DNA of 64,000 nucleotides from Lacticaseibacillus daqingensis (GCF_003946115.1 NZ_RHOH01000002.1:372001-436000); one strand, 5' to 3'. Positions 7,820 through 18,742 are shown, numbered from the stretch's first letter. Numbers and translations: made by a program. The notes: generated by a model from the sequence alone, not told the origin.

Positions 7820-8683
7820 TTACTTCGTGGTGTCTTTGATCCAGGCCAGCGCAATGGCCTTTTCACCCAAGTGGGTGCCGATGACCGGACCGAAGTAGGA
7901 GCGGTCCCAGCTGACGGTTGGGAACTTGGCCTGCAGGGTCGCCAGCCACGCGTCGCCAGCTTCGGGGTCGTTGGCATCGATGATCCAGGCCTTCACCGGG
8001 TAGTCGACTGCTGCGAGCGCTGCGGTGAACAGGTCCTCCACGCGGCCGTATGCCTTCTTGAGCGAACGGATCTTTTCAAAGGCGACGATCTTGTGGCTCT
8101 CGTCATCAAAGGTCAACAGCGGCTTGATCTTCAGCATCCCCCCGATGAACCCAGCGGCGTTGCTGAGGCGGCCACCGCGCACGAGGTTCTGCAGGTCGTT
8201 GACGATGAAGTACTCGCCGATGGTGGCCCGCAGCGCATCCAACGTGGCGATGATCTCGCTGACCGGTTGGCCGGCTTGCGCCATGCGCGCGGCCGTCAAC
8301 ACCAGCTCGCCCATCAGGATGACGGTGATCTGGGAATCGTAAACGATGACGTTCGCGTTTTTAACTTCGCTGACGGCGCCGCGCAACGTGTTCACGAAGC
8401 CGGAGATCGTGCTGGCCAGGTGAATGCTCAAGATGGTGTCGTAACCTTCGTTAGCAAGGTTCTCGTAAAGCTTGAGCATCTCCCCCAGCGGTGGCTGGGA
8501 GGTGTTCGGGAATGTCTTGGCGGTGCGCAACTTGGCGTAGAACGCCGGCGTGGTGATGTCTTTGCCTTCATCGTACACGTTACCGTCCAAAATGACCGGG
8601 ATCGGAACGACCTTGATGTCGTTCGCGGCGACCTGTGCTTCGGTCAGGTATGCTGTGCTGTCTGTGACGACCGCGATCTTCAT
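7820..8683 (-). CDS. DegV-family fatty-acid-binding protein
   Basis: A 287-residue DegV protein, normal family length. DegV (FakB-like) proteins hold a fatty acid for phosphorylation by the FakA kinase at the membrane. Signatures are the N-terminal TDSTAYL, the TSQPPLGE segment around residue 60, an IHLASTISG loop, and the VRGGRLSNAAG segment in the C-terminal half. The ATG at 8683 gives the family-typical start MKIAVVTDS; a GTG at 8695 is in frame with a poorer context. No fakA is in this window. No terminator is evident downstream, so read-through into the NUDIX gene is possible. Confidence 0.92.
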   Translation of the reverse strand: MKIAVVTDSTAYLTEAQVAANDIKVVPIPVILDGNVYDEGKDITTPAFYAKLRTAKTFPNTSQPPLGEMLKLYENLANEGYDTILSIHLASTISGFVNTLRGAVSEVKNANVIVYDSQITVILMGELVLTAARMAQAGQPVSEIIATLDALRATIGEYFIVNDLQNLVRGGRLSNAAGFIGGMLKIKPLLTFDDESHKIVAFEKIRSLKKAYGRVEDLFTAALAAVDYPVKAWIIDANDPEAGDAWLATLQAKFPTVSWDRSYFGPVIGTHLGEKAIALAWIKDTTK

Positions 8684-8778
8684 GTGTGCACCCACTTCTT
8701 TCTAAATTAGCTCCCATAACCATACCATGAAACGCGGTTATTTTGAATGATTTCTCCTCGAAAAGCCAAGAGCGACTT

Positions 8779-8807
8779 TTGCGCCGGTGCGCCAAAAACG
8801 GTACAAT
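8779..8807 (+). promoter_or_regulatory. rqcH promoter
   Basis: -35 TTGCGC (8779-8784), 17-nt spacer, -10 TACAAT (8802-8807), about 50 nt upstream of the start codon. Confidence 0.65.
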
Positions 8808-8855
8808 CAATAGGATCAAACGTCATGAAATCGGCGTTTGCGGATGGAGGCTCCC

Positions 8856-10553
8856 ATGTCATTTGACGGACTTTTTACCCACGCGATGCAGCGCGAACTG
8901 GCAGACCTGCTGGTTGGCGGCCGCGTCAATAAGATTACCCAACCCTACGCTAACGAAGTGATCCTCGGGATTCGGGCCAACCGGAAGAACTGGCCGCTGC
9001 TACTGTCGGCGCACCCTGAGTTTGCGCGCGTACAGCTGACCGAGATCCCGTACAAGAACCCCGATGTCCCGACCAACTTCACGATGACGCTGCGCAAGTA
9101 CCTGGCCAGCGCCACGCTCAAGCGCCTCGCGCAGGTGGCCAATGACCGCGTGTTGCAGCTGGATTTTGCCACGCGCGACGAGCTGGGGGATGACCAGACC
9201 CTGCGGCTGGTCATCGACCTGATGGGCCGCCACAGCAACATCACCCTGGTCAACCTGACCACCAACCGCATCATCGACCTGATCCGCCATGTCGGCGCCG
9301 ACCAGAACCGCTATCGCCTGCTGATGCCCGGTGCGACCTACGTGGAACCGCCGCGCCAGGATAAGGTGGACCCGTTCACCGACACCAGCCGTGGCTATCG
9401 GGAGCTGATGAAAACCAGCGACCTGCCGCTGGCCAAGCTGCTGCAACGCCACTACCAGGGGCTGGCACTGGACTCGGCCCAAGAGCTGGCCGCCCGACTG
9501 CAAAGCGGTGACCCGGATGCGGCGTGGGCTGACTTTCTGGCCGGTTTTGACGCCCCCACCCCGACCATCACCACCGGGGCCAAGGTGACATTTGCCGCCC
9601 AGCCGTACACCACGATTGCCGGCACGACCCAGACCTACCCGACGCTGAGTGCGATGCTGGACCAATTTTACGCGCAAAAGGCCGAGCACGACCGCGTGCA
9701 GAACCAGGGTAGCAACATCATTCACGTGCTCAAGAACGTGATCGATAAGGACAACAAGAAGCAGCGCAAGCTCGCCCAGACGCTGGCGGACAGCGACCGT
9801 GCGGATGAGTTTCGCATCCGCGGCGAGATCCTGACCACCTACCTCAGCCAGGTGGATCGCGGGATGACCGAAGTGACGCTGCCAAACTTCTACGCGGAGA
9901 TGGCGCCGCTGACCATTACCCTGTCCAACCAGCTGAGTCCGTCGCAAAACGCGCAGAAGTATTTTGCCAAGTACCAGAAGCTGCGCAATGCCGTCAGCTA
10001 TGTCCGTGAGCAGATGACCGCCAACCAGGCCGAGCTCGACTACCTGAACGGCATCATGACCCAAATCGAGCTGGCCAGCCCCAAGGACCTCGAAGACATT
10101 CGCCTGGAGCTGCAGGACGGCGGCTACCTCAAGGGCTTGAAGGTCAAGAAGGGCAAAAAGGCCCCAAAGCGCAAGATCGCGGCACCTGAAGAATTCTACG
10201 CCAGCGACGGCACGAAGATCTGGGTCGGCAAGAACAACCTGCAAAACGACCAGCTGACCCTGCGCAAGGCCAAGAAAACCGACATCTGGCTGCACGCCAA
10301 GGACATCCCGGGCTCTCACGTCATCATCGACGCCAGTGATCCAAGCGACCAGACCTTGGCCGAGGCGGCCATGCTTGCGGCCTACTTCTCAAAGAACCGC
10401 GCCGGCGCCAACGTGCAGGTGGACTGGATCCAGGTCAAGAAGATCCGCAAACCCAACGGCGCCAAGCCCGGCTTTGTGGTGTATGAGGGCCAGCGCACCG
10501 TCACCGCAACGCCGGATGCGGCAACCGTGGCGCGTCTGCGACAGCGCAAGTAG
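8856..10553 (+). CDS. rqcH: RqcH (Rqc2/NFACT homologue), ribosome quality control
   Basis: A 565-residue NFACT protein. RqcH binds obstructed 50S subunits carrying peptidyl-tRNA and directs C-terminal poly-alanine tailing, marking the peptide for degradation; older annotations call it fibronectin-binding protein FbpA. The N-terminal NFACT-N lobe begins FDGLFTHAM, a coiled-coil middle follows (roughly residues 280-430), and the C-terminal NFACT-R domain carries the hallmark DIWLHAKDIPGSHV. The ATG at 8856 has a GGAGG Shine-Dalgarno 5 nt upstream; an in-frame ATG at 8838 lacks one. A Lys-rich segment (KVKKGKKAPKRK) precedes NFACT-R. Single-gene unit. Confidence 0.95.
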   Translation: MSFDGLFTHAMQRELADLLVGGRVNKITQPYANEVILGIRANRKNWPLLLSAHPEFARVQLTEIPYKNPDVPTNFTMTLRKYLASATLKRLAQVANDRVLQLDFATRDELGDDQTLRLVIDLMGRHSNITLVNLTTNRIIDLIRHVGADQNRYRLLMPGATYVEPPRQDKVDPFTDTSRGYRELMKTSDLPLAKLLQRHYQGLALDSAQELAARLQSGDPDAAWADFLAGFDAPTPTITTGAKVTFAAQPYTTIAGTTQTYPTLSAMLDQFYAQKAEHDRVQNQGSNIIHVLKNVIDKDNKKQRKLAQTLADSDRADEFRIRGEILTTYLSQVDRGMTEVTLPNFYAEMAPLTITLSNQLSPSQNAQKYFAKYQKLRNAVSYVREQMTANQAELDYLNGIMTQIELASPKDLEDIRLELQDGGYLKGLKVKKGKKAPKRKIAAPEEFYASDGTKIWVGKNNLQNDQLTLRKAKKTDIWLHAKDIPGSHVIIDASDPSDQTLAEAAMLAAYFSKNRAGANVQVDWIQVKKIRKPNGAKPGFVVYEGQRTVTATPDAATVARLRQRK

Positions 10554-10827
10554 CCTTTGTTTGCCAGATCGATTTAGGTCGGACACCTAGGCCGGCAGGT
10601 TCCGCTCTGCAACTTTTGAGGCCGGAACGCAGTGGGCCCGGAAAAAGCCTGTCTTGCCAAAATCGCAAGCCAATCTCAAACACGGCCCAGCTTCTAAGCG
10701 ATAAATCGCTAAGAAGCGCGACACTGTTGGGTCCCAAGTTGCGCCGCTCCACCCGCCGGAGCTGGAAGTGTCACGGGCTGAACCGGAGTCCGGCAGCTGA
10801 ATACTTACTCTGCCGGAAAATATCTAA
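10554..10827. other. Non-coding stretch of unknown nature after rqcH
   Basis: About 270 bases with no convincing gene on either strand. It contains an imperfect hairpin with 13-nt arms (10690-10702 and 10705-10717, one mismatch at 10696) and several GC-rich direct or inverted scraps such as GGTTCCG and CCGGAAC. It lies between rqcH and the terminator at 10828. The texture is that of a dispersed intergenic repeat or a decayed element, but only one copy is in this window, so this cannot be tested here. Confidence 0.3.
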
Positions 10828-10871
10828 AAAAGCAGAGACCAAGACAGAAAATCGTCTTGGCCTCTGCTTTT
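10828..10871. terminator. Bidirectional terminator, end of the pyr operon
   Basis: AAAAGCAGAG and CCAAGAC pair with GTCTTGG and CTCTGCTTTT, one bulge, loop of 8 nt. On the minus strand it directly follows pyrE; on the plus strand it is the first terminator after rqcH. Confidence 0.9.
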
Positions 10872-10882
10872 CATTTGTGTGG

Positions 10883-11515
10883 CTACTTGCCCCAGTGCTC
10901 GGGGTCTTCGCGCCAGGTTTTGAGCAGTGTCAACTCGGCCGGCGTCACGGTGCCGTTGGCAGCGGCCGTGTGGATCAGCGCGGTGTAGTTGGTCAGCGTG
11001 GCAAATGGAATGTCTGCGGCCGCGAAGTTTGTGGTGGCAGCTGGCAGCTGGTAGCTGAAAATCGCCACGACGCCGATCACGTCGGCCCCTTCCTTGCGGG
11101 CAGCCTCGGCGGCTTTGAGGACCGAACCGCCGGTGCTCAGCAGGTCATCGATCAAGACGAGCTTTTGGCCCGGCTCAAAGGCACCTTCGATCTGCTTGCC
11201 TGCCCCGTGGTCCTTGGGCTTGCTGCGTAGGTACACCATCGGCTTGTTCAACCGGTCGGCCACCAAGGCGGCGTGCGGAATGCCGGCCGTGGCCACCCCG
11301 CCGATCACCGCTACGGCCGGGAACTTGGCCTGGATCAGCGCGGCGAGGCCGGCTGCGATGCGCGTGCGCACGGCGGGATACGAGATGGTGATGCGATTAT
11401 CGGTGTAGATCGGGCTGAGAATGCCGCTGGCCCAGGTGAACGGTGCGCTGGGGCGTAGGCTGACGGCACCGATCGACAAGAGGTCGGTGGCAATTTGCGT
11501 TTCGTAATCAGGCAA
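10883..11515 (-). CDS. pyrE: PyrE, orotate phosphoribosyltransferase
   Basis: A 210-residue enzyme that joins orotate and PRPP to give orotidine 5'-phosphate. Family features are [21 protein letters not shown] near the N-terminus (given here only in outline) and the PRPP-binding motif [13 protein letters not shown]. The start is a TTG at 11515 (LPDYETQIA) with GGAGG 7 nt upstream; the longer open frame runs through pyrF and is not used. It overlaps the end of pyrF by 8 nt, so the two are translationally coupled. Last gene of the pyr operon. Confidence 0.96.
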   Translation of the reverse strand: MPDYETQIATDLLSIGAVSLRPSAPFTWASGILSPIYTDNRITISYPAVRTRIAAGLAALIQAKFPAVAVIGGVATAGIPHAALVADRLNKPMVYLRSKPKDHGAGKQIEGAFEPGQKLVLIDDLLSTGGSVLKAAEAARKEGADVIGVVAIFSYQLPAATTNFAAADIPFATLTNYTALIHTAAANGTVTPAELTLLKTWREDPEHWGK

Positions 11516-12227
11516 GGTGGGTCCTCCATTCAGTGTTGATCGCAGCATACGCCGCGACCGGGTCTGGGGCTTGGGTAATTGGGCGGCCGACGACAATGGC
11601 GCTGCTGCCCAGCTTAGCGGCACCGGCTGGCGTCACGACGCGCACCTGGTCCCCCACCGCGGCGTTGGCGGGGCGAATGCCCGGCGTCACGATCAGAAAA
11701 TCAGGCGCGGTGACGGCGCGAATCAGCGGCACCTCTTGGGCGCTGGCGACGACTCCGTCGGCACCGGCGGCCTGGGCCACCGCGGCGAGGTGCTGCACCG
11801 CTTGGGTCAGCGGCACATTGATCGACAGCTCATTGCTGAGCATCGCCTGGTCGCTGGAGGTCAGGTGCGTGATCGCCAGCAGGCGCGCCGGCGGACACCC
11901 GGCGTCCTTGGCCCCGGCCAGCAGCCCGGCCTTTGCGGCGGTGATCATGCGACTTCCCCCGGCGGCGTGCACCGTGGTCAGCTGAACGCCGAGGCGGCCG
12001 AGCTGGTACGCCGCGCGTTCCACCGTGTGCGGAATGTCGTGCAGCTTCAGGTCCAAGAAGATGTTGACGGGACGAACAGCCTGCAAGTCGCGAATGATCT
12101 GGGGGCCGGCGGCGTAGAACAGCTCCATGCCCACTTTCACGAACAGCGGTTCTTTGGGGTCAAACCGCGCGATGAACCGCGTGGCCTCTTCGGGCGTGGG
12201 AAAATCTAACGCAATAATCGGTAGCAT
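11508..12227 (-). CDS. pyrF: PyrF, orotidine 5'-phosphate decarboxylase
   Basis: A 239-residue TIM-barrel enzyme that decarboxylates OMP to UMP, the last step of the pathway. The catalytic Lys/Asp array is visible as [12 protein letters not shown], the N-terminus has IALDFPT, and the phosphate-binding end has VGRPITQA. Start MLPIIALDF at 12227 has an AAAGGAG Shine-Dalgarno 5 nt upstream. It follows carB after a 57-nt gap that holds a strong hairpin where many lactobacillar pyr operons carry pyrD. Confidence 0.97.
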   Translation of the reverse strand: MLPIIALDFPTPEEATRFIARFDPKEPLFVKVGMELFYAAGPQIIRDLQAVRPVNIFLDLKLHDIPHTVERAAYQLGRLGVQLTTVHAAGGSRMITAAKAGLLAGAKDAGCPPARLLAITHLTSSDQAMLSNELSINVPLTQAVQHLAAVAQAAGADGVVASAQEVPLIRAVTAPDFLIVTPGIRPANAAVGDQVRVVTPAGAAKLGSSAIVVGRPITQAPDPVAAYAAINTEWRTHLA

Positions 12228-12248
12228 GTGAACTCCTTTGTGATGGCG

Positions 12249-12280
12249 CACAAACAGGCGCAACCCTGCGCCTGCTTGTG
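12249..12280 (-). other. 14-bp stem-loop between carB and pyrF
   Basis: CACAAGCAGGCGCA and TGCGCCTGTTTGTG (read on the minus strand) pair over 14 bp with one G-U wobble and a 4-nt loop. No T-run follows, so it is not a standard terminator. It fills most of the gap between the carB stop and the pyrF Shine-Dalgarno. Possible roles are mRNA processing or protection, or partial attenuation. Confidence 0.6.
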
Positions 12281-12284
12281 TGAC

Positions 12285-15200
12285 TTACAGCGCCTGTGTC
12301 GTGAAAGCGCGGGACTCGAGCACCCGGACGATCGCCGTAGCGGTGTCCAGGCTGGTCATCAGCGGCACACCGTGGGCGATGGCCGCCTCACGGATGCGAT
12401 AGCCGTCGCTGGTGGCGGCGCGGTTGGCGTTCGGCGTGTTGATGACCACCTGCAGCTTGTGGTCGGCCAAGGCATCGAGGATCGCGTCCTCACCGCTTTC
12501 GCCGAGCTTGCTGATGGTTTTGACCGTCACACCGGCCGCTTCAAGTGCCTTGGCGGTGCCGGTGGTGGCGACGATCTGGTAGCCCACCTCGCGGAACCGC
12601 TTGGCCAGCGCCACAGCCTCAGCCTTATCGGCATCGGCCACGGTGAACAGCGCCGTGCCGTAGCTTGGCAGGTGTGTGTGGCTGGCCTCAAAGGCCTTGT
12701 ACAGCGCCTTTTCGAGCGTGGTGTCAGAACCCATCACTTCCCCGGTGGACTTCATCTCGGGGCCGAGCATGGAATCCACGTGATTGAGCTTGGAGAAGCT
12801 GAACACCGGCGCCTTGACGTGTACGCCCGGGCGCAGTGGCTGAATGCCGGTGCGGTAGCCCAGCTCGGCCAGATTTTGGCCCAGAATGGCCTGCGTGGCG
12901 AGCTGCGCCATGGCGATGTCGGTGACCTTGCTCAAAAACGGCACGGTGCGGCTGGCCCGCGGGTTGACTTCGATGACGTAGACCTGCTCATCCTTGACGA
13001 TGAACTGGATGTTCATGATGCCGATGCAGTGCAGCGCCTTGGCCAGGTTGATGGTGGCGGCTTCGATCTGGTCGAGCACGGTTTGGCTGAAGTCCTGCGG
13101 CGGATACACGGCCATGGAGTCCCCAGAGTGTACCCCGGCCCGCTCGATATGCTCCATGACGCCCGGGATCACAACGGTTTCGCCATCGGTGATGGCGTCG
13201 ACTTCACACTCGGTGCCCACCAGGTACTGGTCGATCAAAACGGGGTGATCGTTGGAAACGGACACGGCGCGGTCGATGTAGTTGGCCAGCTCGGCTTCCG
13301 AGTGCACGATCTCCATCGCGCGCCCGCCCAGCACGTAGCTTGGCCGCACCAGCACCGGGTAGCCGATGCGGTTGCCGATCGCGATGGCCCCTGCCTTGTC
13401 GGTGGCGGTATCGCCGACCGGTTGCGGGATCTTCAGCGCGGTGATGATGGCGTCGAAGCGGTCGCGGTCCTCGGCGGCGTCAAGGTCGTCGAGGCTGGTG
13501 CCCAGAATCTGGACGCCGTGCGCGGCCAGCGGCGCCGCCAGGTTGATGGCGGTTTGGCCGCCAAACTGCACGATGACACCCTTAGGCTGCTCGAGGTCGA
13601 TGACGTTCATCACGTCCTCCACGGTCAGCGGTTCGAAATACAGCTTATCGGAAATCGAGAAGTCGGTCGACACGGTTTCCGGGTTGGAGTTCATAATGAT
13701 GGCCTCGTAGCCCGCTTTTTGGATCGCTTTGACGGAGTGCACGGTCGCGTAATCGAACTCGACCCCCTGGCCGATGCGGATCGGGCCGGAGCCCAGCACC
13801 AGAATGCTTTCACGCGGGTCGCGGCTGGACTCGGATTCGGTTTCGTAGGTGCTGTAGAAGTACGGCGTAGTGCTTTCGAATTCACCGGCACAGGTGTCCA
13901 CCATCTTGTAGACGGGCACGATCCCAGCCTCCTTGCGCTGGGCGCGGATCGCGTCGGCCGTGGTGGCCCACAGCGTGGCGATGGTGGCATCGGCGAACCC
14001 GTTGCGCTTGGCGATCGTCAGCAGGTCGCGGTCGCCGACATGGGTGCGCAGGTCATCTTCAAGCTCGGTGATGTGCTTAAGCTTGTCCAGGAAAAATGGG
14101 TTGATGCCGGACAGCTCGCTGAGTTCCTCGATCGTGAAGTTCCGGCGGAAGGCTTCAGCTAGGTAAAACAGGCGGTCGTCGTTGGGGGTGATGATCTGGT
14201 GGGTCAAGGCGTCGTCCGTGACCGCCGCGTCCCCCTTGCGCCACAGGTGCAAGGCCCCGACTTCAAGCCCACGCACAGCCTTGAGCAAGGCTTCCTCGAT
14301 GGTGCGGCCGATCGCCATGACTTCCCCAGTCGCCTTCATCTGCGTGCCAAGTGTCCGGTCGCCGCTTTCGAACTTGTCGAACGGAAAGCGCGGAATTTTG
14401 GCAACTACGTAGTCGAGCATTGGTTCAAACTCGGCAAAGGTCGCGTCGGTGATCGGGTTTTTGATTTCGTCCAGGTGCAGACCCACGGCGATCTTCGCCG
14501 CCATCTTGGCGATCGGGTAGCCGGTCGCCTTGCTGGCCAGCGCGGAGCTGCGGCTGACCCGCGGGTTGACTTCGATCACGTAGTACTTGAAGGAATTGGG
14601 GTCAAGCGCCAACTGCACGTTGCAGCCCCCTTCGATCTTCAGCGCGCGGATGATGCGCAGGCTGGCGTCACGCAGCATTTGCACTTCCTTGTCGGTCAGG
14701 GTTTGCACCGGGGCGAACACCACGGAGTCGCCGGTGTGCACGCCGACCGGGTCGAAGTTTTCCATGTTGCAGACCACGATCGCGTTGTCCGCTGCGTCGC
14801 GCATCACTTCAAACTCGATTTCCTTGTAGCCGGCGATGGAGCGCTCGATCAGGACTTGGTGAACCGGGCTTAGGGTCAGCCCGTTGTCGCAGATGACGGC
14901 TAGCTCGGCCTCGGTTTTGGCGATCCCGCCGCCAGTGCCGCCCATGGTGAAGGCCGGGCGCACGATGACCGGGTAGCCCACGGTTTCGGAGAAGGCCCGC
15001 GCCTCCTCGAAGGTGTGCGCGATGGTCGATTCGGGAATCGGCTCGTTCAGTGACTGCATCAGGTTCTTGAACAGCTCACGGTCCTCAGCCTGGTCGATGG
15101 CCGACAGCTTGGTGCCCAACAGCTCGATGTTCAGCTCATCAAGGATGCCGGCGTTGGCCAGGCTCATGGCGAGGTTCAGCCCGATCTGGCCGCCGATGGT

Positions 15201-15464
15201 CGGCAAAATCGCATCCGGCAGCTCCTTGCGCAGGATCTGGCTGACGAACTCGACGGTCAACGGTTCGATGTAGACCTTGTCGGCGATTTCCTTGTCGGTC
15301 ATGATGGTGGCCGGGTTGGAGTTAACGAGGACCACCTCGTAGCCCTCCTCCTTGAGGGCCAGGCAGGCTTGGGTGCCCGAGTAGTCAAACTCGGCGGCCT
15401 GGCCAATGATGATCGGGCCGGAGCCGATCACGAGGATCTTGTGAATATCTTGGCGTTTAGGCAT
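12285..15464 (-). CDS. pyrAb: Carbamoyl-phosphate synthase large subunit, pyrimidine-type
   Basis: A 1059-residue full-length CarB inside the pyr operon. Both ATP-grasp halves are intact, with [12 protein letters not shown] at the N-terminus, [12 protein letters not shown] in the middle and EVNPR motifs in each half. The C-terminal MGS-like allosteric domain is complete, including the [10 protein letters not shown] stretch that binds the ribose-phosphate part of UMP or PRPP in regulated enzymes; feedback by UMP is therefore plausible. It overlaps carA by 8 nt (ATGCCTAA), exactly as in the arginine-type pair at 2389. Paralogue of the gene at 2389-5424; also called carB. Confidence 0.96.
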   Translation of the reverse strand: MPKRQDIHKILVIGSGPIIIGQAAEFDYSGTQACLALKEEGYEVVLVNSNPATIMTDKEIADKVYIEPLTVEFVSQILRKELPDAILPTIGGQIGLNLAMSLANAGILDELNIELLGTKLSAIDQAEDRELFKNLMQSLNEPIPESTIAHTFEEARAFSETVGYPVIVRPAFTMGGTGGGIAKTEAELAVICDNGLTLSPVHQVLIERSIAGYKEIEFEVMRDAADNAIVVCNMENFDPVGVHTGDSVVFAPVQTLTDKEVQMLRDASLRIIRALKIEGGCNVQLALDPNSFKYYVIEVNPRVSRSSALASKATGYPIAKMAAKIAVGLHLDEIKNPITDATFAEFEPMLDYVVAKIPRFPFDKFESGDRTLGTQMKATGEVMAIGRTIEEALLKAVRGLEVGALHLWRKGDAAVTDDALTHQIITPNDDRLFYLAEAFRRNFTIEELSELSGINPFFLDKLKHITELEDDLRTHVGDRDLLTIAKRNGFADATIATLWATTADAIRAQRKEAGIVPVYKMVDTCAGEFESTTPYFYSTYETESESSRDPRESILVLGSGPIRIGQGVEFDYATVHSVKAIQKAGYEAIIMNSNPETVSTDFSISDKLYFEPLTVEDVMNVIDLEQPKGVIVQFGGQTAINLAAPLAAHGVQILGTSLDDLDAAEDRDRFDAIITALKIPQPVGDTATDKAGAIAIGNRIGYPVLVRPSYVLGGRAMEIVHSEAELANYIDRAVSVSNDHPVLIDQYLVGTECEVDAITDGETVVIPGVMEHIERAGVHSGDSMAVYPPQDFSQTVLDQIEAATINLAKALHCIGIMNIQFIVKDEQVYVIEVNPRASRTVPFLSKVTDIAMAQLATQAILGQNLAELGYRTGIQPLRPGVHVKAPVFSFSKLNHVDSMLGPEMKSTGEVMGSDTTLEKALYKAFEASHTHLPSYGTALFTVADADKAEAVALAKRFREVGYQIVATTGTAKALEAAGVTVKTISKLGESGEDAILDALADHKLQVVINTPNANRAATSDGYRIREAAIAHGVPLMTSLDTATAIVRVLESRAFTTQAL

Positions 15465-16542
15465 TTTCGACTCCTTTGTGCGCGTTGGCGTCCATCATTT
15501 CCATGAACTCGTCAAAGAGGTGATCGGCATCGTGCGGGCCAGGTGCGGCGTCCGGGTGGAACTGCACGGAAAACGCCGGGTACAGGCGGTGGCGCAGGCC
15601 CTCCACGGTGTGGTCGTTGATCTCCTCATGGGTGATCAGCAACACATCCGGGTTCACGCTGGCTGGGTCGACCGCATAGCCGTGGTTTTGGCTCGTGAAA
15701 TCAATGCGGCCGGTGGCGATTTCGCGCACCGGGTGATTGAAGCCACGGTGCCCATACTTCATCTTGAAGGTGTCCGCACCGTTGGCCAAGGCAAACAGCT
15801 GGTGGCCCAGGCAGATACCGAACAGCGGCAGCTTGCCCTGAATGCCGCGGATCAAGTCGAGCGCGGCCGGCACGTCCTTGGGGTCGCCAGGGCCGTTGGT
15901 CAGCATCACGCCATCCGGGTTGAGCGTCAGCACCTCCGCGGCGGTCACGGTGGGCGGCAGGATGGTCAGGTTGCATTCGCGCTTGGAGAGCTCGCGCAGG
16001 ATGCTATGTTTGAGGCCAAAATCGATCACCGCCACGTTTTTGCCGGTGCCGGGCGCCGGGTAGGCTTGGCTGGTCGCGACCTGTTCCACATTGTTCTTCG
16101 GCAGCACAAGGGCCTTGAGCTGGTCGAACGCGTGGGCATCGGCGGCGTCCACGATGCTGGCCTTCATAGTGCCGGCTTCGCGCAGGCGCTTGGTCAGCGC
16201 GCGTGTGTCGATGCCGGTGATGCCGGGGATCTTCTTGCGGCGCAGGAACTCATCGAGGCTCATCTGGGCTCGCCAGTTGCCGGTGACACGCGCGGTTTCG
16301 CGTACCACCACGCCTTTGGCGGTTGGGTTGATGCTTTCGTAATCGTCGCGGTTGATGCCGGCGTTGCCGATCAGCGGGTACGTGAAGGTGATGATCTGGC
16401 CGTTGTAGCTCTGGTCGGTGATTGTCTCTTGGTAGCCGCTCATGCCGGTGTTAAACACGATCTCGCCAGTGGTGACGGTCTGGGCGCCGAAGCCCTCACC
16501 GGCAAACACACTGCCGTCTTCTAGAATCAAGTAGCGCTTCAC
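15457..16542 (-). CDS. pyrAa: Carbamoyl-phosphate synthase small subunit, pyrimidine-type
   Basis: A 361-residue glutaminase subunit partnering the CarB at 12285. The class I amidotransferase nucleophile is in FGICLGHQ and the catalytic His in QFHPDAAPG. The start is a GTG at 16542 (KRYLILEDG follows), with GGAGGG 6 nt upstream, and GTGA overlaps the pyrC stop by 4 nt, so translation is coupled. Regulated with the rest of the operon by PyrR attenuation. Also called carA. Confidence 0.96.
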   Translation of the reverse strand: MKRYLILEDGSVFAGEGFGAQTVTTGEIVFNTGMSGYQETITDQSYNGQIITFTYPLIGNAGINRDDYESINPTAKGVVVRETARVTGNWRAQMSLDEFLRRKKIPGITGIDTRALTKRLREAGTMKASIVDAADAHAFDQLKALVLPKNNVEQVATSQAYPAPGTGKNVAVIDFGLKHSILRELSKRECNLTILPPTVTAAEVLTLNPDGVMLTNGPGDPKDVPAALDLIRGIQGKLPLFGICLGHQLFALANGADTFKMKYGHRGFNHPVREIATGRIDFTSQNHGYAVDPASVNPDVLLITHEEINDHTVEGLRHRLYPAFSVQFHPDAAPGPHDADHLFDEFMEMMDANAHKGVENA

Positions 16543-17819
16543 AGGGTTCCCTCCTCTTGGTAGGCGAGCTGGCCGGCTGCCAGGGTGGCCAGCACCTTGC
16601 CGTAAACGGTGTGGCCGATGAACGGACTGTTGTGCCCTTTGGACAGCCAGGTCGCGTCATCGATCTGGTAGGCGTGGTCGAGATCCACCAGCGTCAGGTC
16701 AGCCGGGGCACCGATAGCAATGCGGCCGGCGTCTAGGCCAAACGCCGCCGCCGGCTTGGTGCTCATCCAGTCGATCAGCTGATTCAGGGTGCACCAGCCG
16801 GAGCGCACAAAGCTCGTGTACAGCAGCGCAAACGCGGTTTCAGACCCGACGATGCCGAATGCGGCGTCCTTGAACGAGCCTGTTTTTTCGGCCGCGGTGT
16901 GCGGGGCGTGGTCGGTGGCGATCATGTCGATGGTGCCATCCAGCAGGCCGTCCATCAGGGCCAGGCGATCCATCTCGGAGCGTAGCGGTGGGTTCATTTT
17001 GAACATCGCGTCATCGCCCGGAATGTGGCCGTCGTCCAGCAGCAGGTGGTGCGGCGTGGCTTCGGCGGTCACGTTGACGCCGCGCTTCTTGGCGTCGCGG
17101 ATCAGTTCAATGCTTTGCTTGGTGGAGATGTGGCAGGCGTGGTAGTGCACGCCTGTGGCTTCGGCCAGCGTCAGGTCGCGCGCCAGTTGCGCGGATTCGC
17201 TGACGTGGTTGATGCCCGGCAGGCCCAGCGCTTGCGCCTTGGGGCCGGCGTTGATCACGCCGTGGTTGACCAGTCCGTTGTCTTCGATGTGGGCAACGAT
17301 CGGCGCGTCAACGGCGGCCGCCCCTTGCATCGCGTGGTACATGGTGGCGGCGTCTTGGACCCCCACCCCGTCGTTGGAAAAACCGAGCGCGCCGGCCGCC
17401 TTCATCGCGGCGTAGTCGGTCAGGTCGGTGGAGCGCAGGCCAGTGGTGATGGCGGCAAACTGTTCGACGTGAATCATGGCGTCGCTGGCGTTTTTGGCCA
17501 CCAGCGCAGTCAAGTCGGTGACGTTATCGGGCACTGGGTCGAGGTTCGGCATGGCCACCACCGTGGTGTAGCCGCCGTGCGCGGCTGCGGCCGCGCCGGT
17601 TTTGATGGTTTCCTTTTGGGTGAAGCCCGGTTCGCGGAAGTGGACGTGTACATCCACCAGGCCAGGCATGACGGTCGCCCCGGCGGCTTCAATTACCGTG
17701 GCGTCCGCGGGTGTGGCGAGGTGGCTGCCCATGGCGGCGATCCGCCCGTCTTCGATCAAAAGGTCGCCGGTGAAGCCGTTGGGGCCGGCAACGATCGCAT
17801 GTTTAATCAGTGTTTTCAT
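16539..17819 (-). CDS. pyrC: PyrC, dihydroorotase
   Basis: A 426-residue class I dihydroorotase that cyclises carbamoyl aspartate to dihydroorotate. Metal ligands appear as [10 protein letters not shown] and in the later IATDHAPHT motif. Start MKTLIKHAI at 17819 has AAAGGAG 5 nt upstream; upstream in-frame codons would run into pyrB sequence. It begins 10 nt after the pyrB stop and overlaps carA by 4 nt. Confidence 0.97.
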   Translation of the reverse strand: MKTLIKHAIVAGPNGFTGDLLIEDGRIAAMGSHLATPADATVIEAAGATVMPGLVDVHVHFREPGFTQKETIKTGAAAAAHGGYTTVVAMPNLDPVPDNVTDLTALVAKNASDAMIHVEQFAAITTGLRSTDLTDYAAMKAAGALGFSNDGVGVQDAATMYHAMQGAAAVDAPIVAHIEDNGLVNHGVINAGPKAQALGLPGINHVSESAQLARDLTLAEATGVHYHACHISTKQSIELIRDAKKRGVNVTAEATPHHLLLDDGHIPGDDAMFKMNPPLRSEMDRLALMDGLLDGTIDMIATDHAPHTAAEKTGSFKDAAFGIVGSETAFALLYTSFVRSGWCTLNQLIDWMSTKPAAAFGLDAGRIAIGAPADLTLVDLDHAYQIDDATWLSKGHNSPFIGHTVYGKVLATLAAGQLAYQEEGTL

Positions 17820-17829
17820 GAGTGCTCCT

Positions 17830-18741
17830 TTAGCTGTTGCAGACGAGTTCAAGCATGGCCATGCGCATGAACACCCCGTTTTGCATCTGGGTGAAAATGC
17901 GGCTCTTCGGCGCGGTGACTAAGGCATCAGCCAGCTCAACGCCGCGGTTGACCGGTGCGGGATGCATGATGATGGCGGTGTCCTTGAGGGTCGCGTACAG
18001 CGCTTCGGTGACCCCGAAGCGCTCGTGGTATGTGGCCGCGGAAAACTCTGCGCGCTCGGCGTCACTGAGGCGCTCGAGCTGCACCCGCAGGAGCATCAGG
18101 ACGTCGACCTGCGGCACGAGCTCGGCTAGCGGCACATAGTCCCCGTACGCCTCAAACTCTGGGGTGTACCAGGCGCGCGGCCCGGAGAAGACGACCTTGG
18201 CCCCCAGCTGCGTCAACAGCTGCATGTCGCTGTGGGCGACGCGCGAGTGCGTCAGGTCGCCGACAATGCCGACTGTGAGGCCGTCAAAGTGGCCGAATTC
18301 TTCATGGATCGTCATCAGGTCCAGCATCATCTGGGAGGGGTGCTGCCCCGCCCCATCACCGGCGTTCACCAGGTGCAGCGGAATGTCTTCGTCGATCAAG
18401 GGCTGGTAGTAGGCGTCCGTTGGGTGGCGGATCACCGCCACCTGCGTGCCGATCGCCGCAAGCGTCCGCAGGGTGTCGCTGAGCGTCTCGCCTTTGGTCA
18501 GCGAGCTTTGCTTGGGGTCAAACGGAAGCACCGTCATCCCCAGCTTGCGCTCCGCCATTTCAAAGCTGGTGTGCGTGCGCGTGCTGTTTTCAAAAAACAG
18601 GTTCGCGACGTAGGTCGGCAGCGGGATGCTCGGGGTGGCCCCCCGTTTGAACGCCGTTGCGCGGGCGATCAGCTGCGCGGCTAGTGCCGGGTCGACCTGA
18701 TCGGCGGAACAAAAGTGCGTCATGCGGGTTTGCGTTTGCAT
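17830..18741 (-). CDS. pyrB: PyrB, aspartate carbamoyltransferase catalytic chain
   Basis: A 303-residue enzyme that carbamoylates aspartate. The carbamoyl-phosphate site [13 protein letters not shown] is intact, and the later [10 protein letters not shown] motif is present. No regulatory chain gene pyrI follows, as is usual in Gram-positive bacteria, so control is at transcription. Start [10 protein letters not shown] at 18741 has AGGAGG 6 nt upstream, placed over the pyrP stop codon. Confidence 0.97.
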   Translation of the reverse strand: MQTQTRMTHFCSADQVDPALAAQLIARATAFKRGATPSIPLPTYVANLFFENSTRTHTSFEMAERKLGMTVLPFDPKQSSLTKGETLSDTLRTLAAIGTQVAVIRHPTDAYYQPLIDEDIPLHLVNAGDGAGQHPSQMMLDLMTIHEEFGHFDGLTVGIVGDLTHSRVAHSDMQLLTQLGAKVVFSGPRAWYTPEFEAYGDYVPLAELVPQVDVLMLLRVQLERLSDAERAEFSAATYHERFGVTEALYATLKDTAIIMHPAPVNRGVELADALVTAPKSRIFTQMQNGVFMRMAMLELVCNS

Positions 18742-18742
18742 G

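Noticed and set aside
7156-7977. NUDIX protein of 273 residues starting at 7977
   Set aside because: The first 86 residues overlap the end of degV, lack family similarity and have no ribosome-binding site; MFLTASHT at 7719 has a strong one.
12249-12280. Intrinsic terminator between carB and pyrF
   Set aside because: No T-run on the minus strand, and termination here would cut pyrF and pyrE off the operon; kept only as a stem-loop.
12228-14162. Long open frame of 644 codons on the plus strand opposite carB of the pyr operon
   Set aside because: Antisense shadow produced by GC-rich codon use; no ribosome-binding site and no recognisable protein family, while carB on the other strand is complete.
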